From Bacillota bacterium (GTDB taxonomy: Bacteria; Bacillota; Bacilli; ZCTH02-B2), in NCBI GenBank assembly GCA_017577895.1, contig PKQY01000051.1, forward strand, positions 1 through 13,601: a stretch of 13,601 nucleotides of DNA, in the 5' to 3' direction. Under the pieces are notes generated by a model, which saw only the letters and a program-made list of their open reading frames with translations, was not told the DNA's origin and did not search any database. A program made the translations under genes and the position numbers. Within the stretch, counting starts at the first letter, position 1, and every line of letters starts with the position of its first letter. Shown here in pieces: positions 1-5,668 of the stretch.

Positions 1-134
1 TGCTGCTGTTCGGCCCTTCCAAGTTGCCTGAATTGGGACGGGCTTTCGGCAAAACGTTGCGGGAATTTAAAAATGCGACCAAAGGGCTTGTCGACGACGA
101 TGACGTGCCAGAAAAACGAAAAGATGCTAATTAA
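1..134 (+). CDS. tatA: TatA/TatE-family twin-arginine translocase subunit, C-terminal part
   Basis: This is the 3' end of a gene that begins before the window; whole codons run from base 3 to the TAA at 132-134. TatA is a small membrane protein that oligomerises with TatC to export folded proteins bearing twin-arginine signals. Seen here are the last residues of the membrane helix (LLLF), the family hinge FGPSKLPELGRAFG, the start of the amphipathic helix (KTLREFKNATKGL) and a short acidic then basic tail (DDDD followed by PEKRKDAN). The hinge motif GPSKLPELGRA is diagnostic for TatA/TatE rather than TatB in Gram-positive bacteria. The next gene is tatC, so the two probably form one transcription unit, as tatAy-tatCy do in B. 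subtilis. The N-terminus and promoter lie outside the window. Confidence 0.93.
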   Translation, partial: LLFGPSKLPELGRAFGKTLREFKNATKGLVDDDDVPEKRKDAN

Positions 135-217
135 ATTAATGTAGGCAGGATGAATGAGGAGCGCCGCATGGGAGGGCCGCCAAGGGATGGCCCCGGCAGC
201 GGCTGGTCGTGTCCGAC

Positions 218-224
218 AGGGAGA
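218..224 (+). promoter_or_regulatory. Ribosome-binding site favouring the tatC start at 234
   Basis: AGGGAGA lies 9 bases before the ATG at 234. It is the best-spaced Shine-Dalgarno-like site for a start close to the expected TatC N-terminus. The ATG at 294, which would give the shortest TatC, has only an A-rich stretch before it. A second good site (GAGGAG, 156-161) would serve the ATG at 168. Confidence 0.5.
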
Positions 225-233
225 CATGGTTTC

Positions 234-1040
234 ATGAGACGACTGACGCGGAGGAGAGAAGTTCAAGACAGGAAAAAAAATAAAGAAAAAGAAATGTATT
301 GGATTGATCATTACGCGGAGTTGCGCCGACGGCTCATCCGTGTCTTGATCGTCTTTCTTTTTTGCTTCATCGCCGGTTTTGTGTTTTCAGAACAAATTGT
401 CCGCTGGTTGAAAGCCGGTGCGCCGGCGGATTTGGATTGGCATGTCTTTTCCCCGACCGACGCCCTCTGGGTATGGGTGCAGATCGCCTTTATCACCAGC
501 CTGGTCGTCGTGTTGCCGTATTTCTTTTTTGAAATGTGGGCTTTTGCCGCGCCGGGATTGAATGCCCGGGAACGGCGGGTGACGTTGCAGTATGTCCCCT
601 TGTCGGCGTTGCTTTTCGTTTTCGGGATTGGTTTTGCCTATTGCGTGCTTTTCCCGATGATCTTGCGTTTTTTGCAGTCGTTGGCTGCCCGCATCGGCGC
701 CAATGAAGTGTACGGTGTCGCCCAATATTTCAAGTTTATGTTCGGCTTTATCTTGCCCTTTGGATTGCTCTTTGAGATGCCGGTGGTCATGCTGTTTTTG
801 ACCCGCCTCGGCATTTTGAACCCGAACGTGGTGCGCAAGACGAGGAAGTACGCCTATTTGTTGCTCGTCATCCTCGCCACTATGATCACCCCGCCGGACT
901 TGATCAGCGACTTGGTCGTGACCGTGCCGCTCTTTTTATTGTTTGAAGTCAGTTTATGGCTGTCCATGCGGACGTACCGAAAAATGGAACGGAAACGGCT
1001 GTTGGAAGGACAAGAAGTGCCGGAAAACCACGACGCATAA
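234..1040 (+). CDS. tatC: Twin-arginine translocase subunit TatC
   Basis: TatC is the polytopic receptor of the Tat pathway; it binds the twin-arginine signal peptide and recruits TatA to move folded proteins across the membrane. The family pattern is clear. There is a cytoplasmic N-terminus ending in DHYAELRRRL (about residues 25-34), then a first helix near 36-53, then the conserved FSPTDALWVW and the loop FAAPGLNARERR. Later come LPFGLLFEMPVVMLFLTRLG and ITPPDLISDLVV, with six predicted helices in all. With the start at 234 the protein has 268 residues; Bacillus TatC has about 245-255. Starts at 150 or 168 add a Gly/Pro/Arg-rich stretch unlike TatC, while 294 gives 248 residues but lacks a ribosome-binding site. 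I prefer 234 because it has a good site and keeps the charged KKNKEKE segment. Identity is certain; the start is not. The gene follows tatA by about 100 bases and is followed by a terminator. Confidence 0.93.
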   Translation: MRRLTRRREVQDRKKNKEKEMYWIDHYAELRRRLIRVLIVFLFCFIAGFVFSEQIVRWLKAGAPADLDWHVFSPTDALWVWVQIAFITSLVVVLPYFFFEMWAFAAPGLNARERRVTLQYVPLSALLFVFGIGFAYCVLFPMILRFLQSLAARIGANEVYGVAQYFKFMFGFILPFGLLFEMPVVMLFLTRLGILNPNVVRKTRKYAYLLLVILATMITPPDLISDLVVTVPLFLLFEVSLWLSMRTYRKMERKRLLEGQEVPENHDA

Positions 1041-1053
1041 TGAAACGGTCGGG

Positions 1054-1091
1054 ACTGCAGGGATAGAAGGGGATATCCTTGCAGTTTTTTT
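1054..1091 (+). terminator. Rho-independent terminator of the tat operon
   Basis: Arms at 1054-1065 and 1074-1085 form a 12-bp stem with one G-U pair and an 8-base loop, followed by a run of seven T (1085-1091). It begins 14 bases after the tatC stop and separates tat transcription from the heat-shock operon. Confidence 0.92.
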
Positions 1092-1171
1092 GTGCATTCA
1101 TGCGCATAATGTCGGCGTGGCTGGAGAAACTGGGAACGGATGAAAAAACAGAAAAAAATGGTTTCAACCCC

Positions 1172-1200
1172 TTGCATTTGTCTGCCCAATCTTCTAATAT
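1172..1200 (+). promoter_or_regulatory. Sigma-A promoter of groES-groEL
   Basis: The -35 element TTGCAT (1172-1177) and the -10 element TAATAT (1195-1200) are separated by 17 bases. Transcription should start near 1207, just before the CIRCE operator, the usual arrangement for HrcA-controlled chaperonin operons in Bacillales. Confidence 0.85.
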
Positions 1201-1210
1201 AAGGGGTGTG

Positions 1211-1237
1211 TTAGCACTCTCGTCTGGTGAGTGCTAA
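1211..1237 (+). promoter_or_regulatory. CIRCE operator (HrcA binding site)
   Basis: TTAGCACTC (1211-1219), a 9-base spacer and GAGTGCTAA (1229-1237) match the CIRCE consensus perfectly. HrcA binds this inverted repeat and represses chaperonin genes until heat shock draws GroEL away from HrcA. The site lies directly after the predicted transcription start and will also be present in the 5' end of the mRNA. Confidence 0.98.
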
Positions 1238-1266
1238 CAAATCATGTGATTAAGGAGGGTTTCCGA

Positions 1267-1548
1267 ATGCTCAAGCCACTGGGAGATCGCGTGGTTGTGG
1301 AAGTGATTGAGCAAGAAGAGAAGACCGCAGGCGGCATAGTCTTGCCGGATACGGCCAAGGAAAAACCGCAAGAAGGTCGTGTCATTGCCGTCGGCAAAGG
1401 TCGTTATGAAAACGGGCAACTGGTTCCCATGGAAGTCAAAGAAGGCGATCGGGTCATTTTCTCCAAGTATGCAGGCACTGAAGTAAAAGTCGGCGACAAA
1501 GAATATTTGATCATGCGGGAAAGCGACATTTTGGCCATTTGCGGCTAA
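1267..1548 (+). CDS. groES: Co-chaperonin GroES (Hsp10)
   Basis: This 93-residue protein is the heptameric lid that closes the GroEL chamber during ATP-driven folding in the cytoplasm. It matches GroES throughout: MLKPLGDRVVVE at the start, the mobile loop with its hydrophobic tripeptide I24-V25-L26, which contacts GroEL, then GRVIAVGKG, GDRVIFSKYAGTEV and the C-terminal YLIMRESDILAI. The start is the ATG at 1267, preceded 7 bases earlier by GGAGGG (1254-1259). The longer frame from the GTG at 1231 would begin inside the CIRCE operator and is rejected. Length is normal for the family. Control is by the sigma-A promoter and CIRCE, so HrcA-type heat-shock regulation is expected; groEL follows 118 bases later in the same operon. 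Confidence 0.98.
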   Translation: MLKPLGDRVVVEVIEQEEKTAGGIVLPDTAKEKPQEGRVIAVGKGRYENGQLVPMEVKEGDRVIFSKYAGTEVKVGDKEYLIMRESDILAICG

Positions 1549-1584
1549 ATCCGCAGCCATCCTGCTGACGGACCGAGGACATAC

Positions 1585-1607
1585 GTACACGGACGGATGA
1601 CGTGTGC
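1585..1607 (+). other. Possible mRNA hairpin between groES and groEL
   Basis: GTACACG (1585-1591) and CGTGTGC (1601-1607) can pair as a 7-bp stem, one pair being U-G, around a 9-base loop. No T run follows, so it is not a terminator. It may mark an mRNA processing or stability site in the 118-base spacer, but a stem of this size can arise by chance. Confidence 0.3.
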
Positions 1608-1666
1608 ATCCTTCGACGAATCGAGCATGACCAAAGAAACCATCGGAATAGGGAGGCGAATGCGTC

Positions 1667-3280
1667 ATGGCGAAACAGATTGAATTTAGCGAAAACGCAA
1701 GAGCGGCAATGAAACGCGGTGTCGATGCACTGGCCAACGCCGTGAAAGTGACGTTGGGACCCAAAGGCCGCAACGTCGTGCTGGAAAAGAAATTCGGCTC
1801 GCCCTTGATCACCAATGACGGTGTGACCATCGCGAAAGAAATCGAACTGAAAGATCCGTTTGAAAACATGGGGGCCCAACTGGTCAAAGAAGTGGCCACC
1901 AAAACCAACGACGTTGCCGGGGACGGTACGACGACGGCGACCGTGTTGGCCCAAGCGATGATCCATGAAGGGCTGAAAAACGTCACCGCCGGTGCCAACC
2001 CGATGGTCATTCGCCGGGGAATTGAAAAAGCCGTCAACGCGGCGGTGGAAGAAATTAAACGCATCGCGAAACCGATTCAAGGCCGTCAATCCATTGCTCA
2101 AGTGGCTTCCATTTCCGCTTCCGACGAAACGATTGGCGAACTGATCGCCGAGGCCATGGAAAAAGTGGGCAATGACGGCGTCATTACCGTGGAAGAATCC
2201 AAAGGCTTCAACACCGAACTGGAAGTCGTCGAAGGGATGCAGTTTGACCGCGGGTACATTTCGCCGTACATGATTACGGACCCGGAAAAAATGGAAGCGG
2301 TCTTGGAAAATCCGTACATCTTGATTACCGACAAAAAATTGAGCAACATTCAAGAAATCTTGCCCGTGCTGGAGCGGGTCGTGCAACAAGGAAAACCGCT
2401 CTTGATCATCGCCGAAGATGTGGAAGGGGAAGCGCTGGCCACCCTCGTCGTGAACAAACTGCGGGGTACGTTCACGGCCGTGGCGGTGAAAGCGCCTGGT
2501 TTCGGCGAGCGGCGTAAAGCGATGCTGGAAGACATCGCCATTTTGACGGGCGGCCAAGTCATTACGGAAGAACTCGGTCTCGAACTGAAGTCCACCACCA
2601 TTGAACAACTGGGTCGGGCCCGTCAAGTGAAAGTGACGAAAGAAAACACCATCATCGTGGACGGCGAAGGCGACAAAGACAAAATCAAAGCCCGCATTAA
2701 CCAAATCAAACAACAACTGGAAGAAACGACCTCCGACTTTGACCGCGAAAAACTGCAAGAGCGGCTGGCCAAGTTGGCGGGCGGCGTAGCGGTGATCAAA
2801 GTCGGTGCGGCGACCGAAACCGAAATGAAAGAGAAAAAACTGCGCATTGAGGACGCGCTCAACTCCACCCGGGCGGCTGTGGAAGAAGGTATTGTGGCCG
2901 GCGGCGGTACGGCGTTGGTCAACGTCATGAAAGCCGTCGAAGCCGTGGAAGCCGAAGGCGACGAGCTGACCGGTGTGCGCATCGTCTTGCGGGCGCTGGA
3001 AGAACCGGTACGTCAAATCGCCAACAACGCCGGTCTGGAAGGTTCGGTCATTGCCGAGCAGCTGAAAAAACAACCGCCTGGAATTGGTTTCAACGCGGCG
3101 ACCGGCGAATGGGTCGATATGATCGAAGCGGGTATCGTCGACCCGGCGAAAGTGACCCGTTCGGCGCTGCAAAACGCGGCTTCGGTAGCGGCCATGTTCT
3201 TGACCACCGAAGCGATTATTGCCGACATTCCGGAAAAAGAACAAAACAACCCGGGCATGGGCGACATGGACATGATGTAA
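1667..3280 (+). CDS. groEL: Chaperonin GroEL (Hsp60)
   Basis: This 537-residue subunit forms the double-ring ATP-dependent folding chamber that works with GroES. Seen in order are the equatorial ATP-binding segment with GPKGRNVVLE (31-40) and the nucleotide motif GDGTTTA (85-91); the intermediate and apical domains, including GFNTELEVVEGMQFDRGYIS and PLLIIAEDVEGEAL; the catalytic Asp396 in RIEDALNSTRAAVEEG; GIVAGGGTAL near 408; and the flexible Gly/Met tail ending GMGDMDMM. The start ATG at 1667 has GGGAGG (1651-1656) 10 bases upstream. Length is a few residues below the usual 540-545. Codon choice favours GAA, AAA and CTG, unlike the TTG-rich downstream genes, as expected for a highly expressed gene. 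It is cotranscribed with groES and ended by the terminator at 3299. Confidence 0.99.
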   Translation: MAKQIEFSENARAAMKRGVDALANAVKVTLGPKGRNVVLEKKFGSPLITNDGVTIAKEIELKDPFENMGAQLVKEVATKTNDVAGDGTTTATVLAQAMIHEGLKNVTAGANPMVIRRGIEKAVNAAVEEIKRIAKPIQGRQSIAQVASISASDETIGELIAEAMEKVGNDGVITVEESKGFNTELEVVEGMQFDRGYISPYMITDPEKMEAVLENPYILITDKKLSNIQEILPVLERVVQQGKPLLIIAEDVEGEALATLVVNKLRGTFTAVAVKAPGFGERRKAMLEDIAILTGGQVITEELGLELKSTTIEQLGRARQVKVTKENTIIVDGEGDKDKIKARINQIKQQLEETTSDFDREKLQERLAKLAGGVAVIKVGAATETEMKEKKLRIEDALNSTRAAVEEGIVAGGGTALVNVMKAVEAVEAEGDELTGVRIVLRALEEPVRQIANNAGLEGSVIAEQLKKQPPGIGFNAATGEWVDMIEAGIVDPAKVTRSALQNAASVAAMFLTTEAIIADIPEKEQNNPGMGDMDMM

Positions 3281-3298
3281 TCGGCCTGTGCAAGGGCG

Positions 3299-3331
3299 AA
3301 GGATCTTGGCAAACGCCAAGATCCTTTTTTT
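3299..3331 (+). terminator. Rho-independent terminator of groES-groEL
   Basis: A perfect 12-bp stem (AAGGATCTTGGC, 3299-3310, with its complement at 3315-3326) closes a 4-base loop and runs into seven T (3325-3331). It starts 18 bases after the groEL stop. Confidence 0.97.
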
Positions 3332-3401
3332 GTTTGTTGTTTTGGGCGTGCTATTCGATGCCTAAAATCATCGATCCCGTGCGGCGGGGAGGACGAAACG
3401 T

Positions 3402-3407
3402 TATAAT
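3402..3407 (+). promoter_or_regulatory. Probable -10 element for the moxR operon
   Basis: TATAAT (3402-3407) is a perfect sigma-A -10 hexamer between the groEL terminator and the moxR start. The bases 17 upstream (GTGCGG) are a poor -35 match and there is no TG extension, so the promoter is tentative. Transcription would start near 3414, where the 15-bp tandem repeat begins. Confidence 0.45.
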
Positions 3408-3413
3408 GAAGAG

Positions 3414-3443
3414 AAACGGGGTGAGCGAAAACGGGGTGAGCGA
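3414..3443 (+). repeat. Two perfect 15-bp tandem copies carrying duplicated ribosome-binding sites
   Basis: AAACGGGGTGAGCGA occurs at 3414-3428 and again, without a break or mismatch, at 3429-3443. Each copy contains the Shine-Dalgarno-like GGGGTGA. The second copy's site (3433-3439) is 6 bases before the GTG start of moxR; the first copy repeats the same site 15 bases further upstream. Confidence 0.9.
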
Positions 3444-3445
3444 GT

Positions 3446-4402
3446 GTGATCCGTACGGAGCAGTTGGAGGAGATCCGGCACCCGCAGTTGCGCCAAGTAC
3501 TGGAAAAGGTCAGCACCGTCATTGTCGGCAAGCGGGACGTCATCGTGAAATGTTTGGTAGCCATGGTGTCCCGGGGGCACCTGTTGTTGGAAGATGTGCC
3601 CGGCGTCGGCAAGACGATGTTGGTCCGGGCGTTGGCACAAACGTTGGCGCTGGATTTTCGGCGTATTCAATTTACGCCGGATCTGTTGCCGTCCGACATT
3701 ACCGGCGTGTCGGTCTACAATCAGCAGACGGCCCAATTTGAATTTCGGCCAGGCCCCATCATGGGCCATTTGGTGTTGGCCGACGAAGTGAATCGCACCT
3801 CCCCCCGCACCCAGGCGGCGTTGCTGGAGGCGATGGAAGAACAAAAAGTGACCGTGGATGGAACGACGTATGCGTTGCCCCGGCCTTTTTTTGTCTTTGC
3901 CACCCAAAACCCGGTGGAGTATGAAGGCACTTATCCGTTGCCGGAAGCGCAGTTGGATCGGTTCATGTTCAAGTTGCGGATTGGTTACCCCAGTTTCGAA
4001 CAAGAAGTGGCCATGTTGTCCCGGTGGCAGAACGGGAATCCGGCGGAACGACTGGAGCCGGTCTTGTCGGCGGAAGAGTTGCTCCGCATACAGGATGAGG
4101 TGCAACAAGTTGCGGTCAGCGACGGGATTCGTCGTTACATCGTTCAGTTGGTGGATGAGACCCGCAAGCACCCCGGCGTGTATTTGGGCGTCAGTCCGCG
4201 GGGGGCCTTGGCCTTGATGCGGGCGGCGCAAGGCTGGGCGTATTTACAGGGGCGGGATTACTTGTTGCCGGATGATGTGAAACGACTCGTGTTCGATGCG
4301 TTGGCGCACCGCTTGATTCTTCAGCCGGAAGCGCGGATGCGGGGAGTGCAGGAAAAAGAGGTGCTGAAGAACATTGTGCAATCGGTGCCGGTGCCGGTTT
4401 AA
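3446..4402 (+). CDS. yeaC: MoxR-family AAA+ ATPase (YeaC-like)
   Basis: MoxR proteins are AAA+ ATPases thought to act as chaperones for maturation of partner proteins, often ones encoded next to them. In this 318-residue protein the Walker A loop is PGVGKT (52-57, Lys56), Walker B is LADEVNR with D113-E114, the sensor-1 region is ATQNPVEYEGTYPLPEAQLD, and sensor 2 lies in GVSPRGALAL. The length is normal. The start is the GTG at 3446, supported by GGGGTGA 6 bases upstream in the tandem repeat. The gene is followed after 30 bases by a DUF58 gene and then a transglutaminase gene, the same order as yeaC-yeaD-yebA of B. subtilis. Its substrate is unknown; I infer that it acts on the DUF58 and/or transglutaminase proteins. 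Confidence 0.95.
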   Translation: MIRTEQLEEIRHPQLRQVLEKVSTVIVGKRDVIVKCLVAMVSRGHLLLEDVPGVGKTMLVRALAQTLALDFRRIQFTPDLLPSDITGVSVYNQQTAQFEFRPGPIMGHLVLADEVNRTSPRTQAALLEAMEEQKVTVDGTTYALPRPFFVFATQNPVEYEGTYPLPEAQLDRFMFKLRIGYPSFEQEVAMLSRWQNGNPAERLEPVLSAEELLRIQDEVQQVAVSDGIRRYIVQLVDETRKHPGVYLGVSPRGALALMRAAQGWAYLQGRDYLLPDDVKRLVFDALAHRLILQPEARMRGVQEKEVLKNIVQSVPVPV

Positions 4403-4432
4403 GCAGGAGCGAAAGCGGGGGATGACGGCGGC

Positions 4433-5668
4433 ATGCGATTTGGTGGCATTTGGCAGTTGACGGTCCTTTGGCTTGGCGCTTACGCGTTTTGGCGTTTTCA
4501 AGGCGGCTTTGTGAGCGGCTTTCTCTTTTATACCATGACCGTTCTCGCGGTGTATGTAGGGCTCGTGTGGCTCACCGCCAGCGTCGGCTGGTCGGTGGAG
4601 TGTGTCATCGAATCGCGGTCGTGGACGAAAGGCGATTGTATGATGGTACAGGTCCGCATTTGCCGCCGCCTTCCCTTGCCTTTCGTGTGGATACAAGGGG
4701 AACCGGTTTTGCCCCGACGGCTTTGGAGCGCTTACCGGCCGGATGACATGTTTCGGCTCTTGTGGTTTCGCCGCCATGTCTGTTTGACGTACCGCTTGGA
4801 GCCCTTGCCCCGGGGAAAGTATGTCGTGCCTGATATGGAGCTCATCTGCGGCGATTTGTGGGGACTGGTGCGCCATCGCCGCCGTTTTCCGCAATCCCAA
4901 TCGTTTGTCGTCTACCCCCGTTGGCGCCCGTTAAGGCCATGGCTGCCCGCAACAGGCACCCTTTTTTTCAAGCAGGGGACGGTGCTGCGATCGGCGAGGA
5001 AACCGGCCGACGATGTGACCGTGGCCGGCATCCGCGACTGGCAGCCGGGAGATCGTCTCCATCAGATTCATTGGAAAGCCAGTGCCCGCGGCTCCGGTTG
5101 GAAGACCAAACGGACGGAAGCAGATGGATCCAGTCCGGTGGTGCTTTTGCTCGACGTGTGTCGGGCCAGTTATCGGGAACCGGAGTCGCCGCTGTTGGAG
5201 CGGGGCGTGGAAGTGGCGCTGTCACTGGCCCAGGCTGCGGTGACGGCGGGTTTGGCTGTCGGGTTGTGGGCAGCGGGCCGGCAACCGATTTGCATCGACC
5301 CGCTGGGTGAGGCCCATTCCTTGCAGCGGGTGGCCCATGCGTTGGTATTGGTCGAAGCCGATGGCACAACCCCGGTGTCGGCCTTGTTGAGGCCGCCGTT
5401 GTGGCACGGGTGGGACGACGCTGAACTCGTCATCATTACGCCGGAACTGGGCCCGGACTTGGCGGAAGCCATCCGATACCGGTTGCACAGCCGCCGGCCG
5501 GCGGCCATCCGCGTTGTCTGGCTCGCCGATGGGGGGACGGGGGTCCATCCGGGACAAGCCCTCTTGCAACAGTTGGGGGTTCCAGTATACCGGGCAGCCG
5601 ACGACGAGTGGCCCGCGGGGTTCGGGGCCGTTTCCCAGAGGAGGGGAGACGTCCATGGTTTTTCGTAA
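4433..5668 (+). CDS. yeaD: DUF58 domain membrane protein (YeaD-like)
   Basis: DUF58 proteins accompany MoxR ATPases, often have a von Willebrand-like fold, and have no settled biochemical role. This 411-residue protein starts with two predicted membrane helices (about 8-22 and 28-50). An extracytoplasmic or cytoplasmic region follows, and then the DUF58 signature GIRDWQPGD (199-207) with IHWKASAR (212-219). A following VVLLLDVC segment resembles the first strand of a vWA-type fold. The start ATG at 4433 has GGGGGA (4417-4422) 10 bases upstream. The last 14 bases overlap the transglutaminase gene, so translation of the two is probably coupled. Function is inferred only from the operon: a partner or scaffold for the MoxR ATPase and the transglutaminase-like protein. 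Confidence 0.92.
   Translation: MRFGGIWQLTVLWLGAYAFWRFQGGFVSGFLFYTMTVLAVYVGLVWLTASVGWSVECVIESRSWTKGDCMMVQVRICRRLPLPFVWIQGEPVLPRRLWSAYRPDDMFRLLWFRRHVCLTYRLEPLPRGKYVVPDMELICGDLWGLVRHRRRFPQSQSFVVYPRWRPLRPWLPATGTLFFKQGTVLRSARKPADDVTVAGIRDWQPGDRLHQIHWKASARGSGWKTKRTEADGSSPVVLLLDVCRASYREPESPLLERGVEVALSLAQAAVTAGLAVGLWAAGRQPICIDPLGEAHSLQRVAHALVLVEADGTTPVSALLRPPLWHGWDDAELVIITPELGPDLAEAIRYRLHSRRPAAIRVVWLADGGTGVHPGQALLQQLGVPVYRAADDEWPAGFGAVSQRRGDVHGFS

Noticed and set aside
1231..1266. Longer groES from the GTG at 1231
   Set aside because: It would start inside the CIRCE operator with no ribosome-binding site; the ATG at 1267 has GGAGGG and matches GroES N-termini.
1511..3319. Open reading frame of 602 codons antisense to groEL
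   Set aside because: It is the mirror of the strongly biased groEL codon use; the product is His/Arg/Phe-rich with no family resemblance, and groEL is certain.
3363..3368. TAAAAT as an alternative -10 for the moxR operon
   Set aside because: Only a poor -35 (TTTTGG) lies 17 bases upstream, and the perfect TATAAT at 3402 is closer to the gene.
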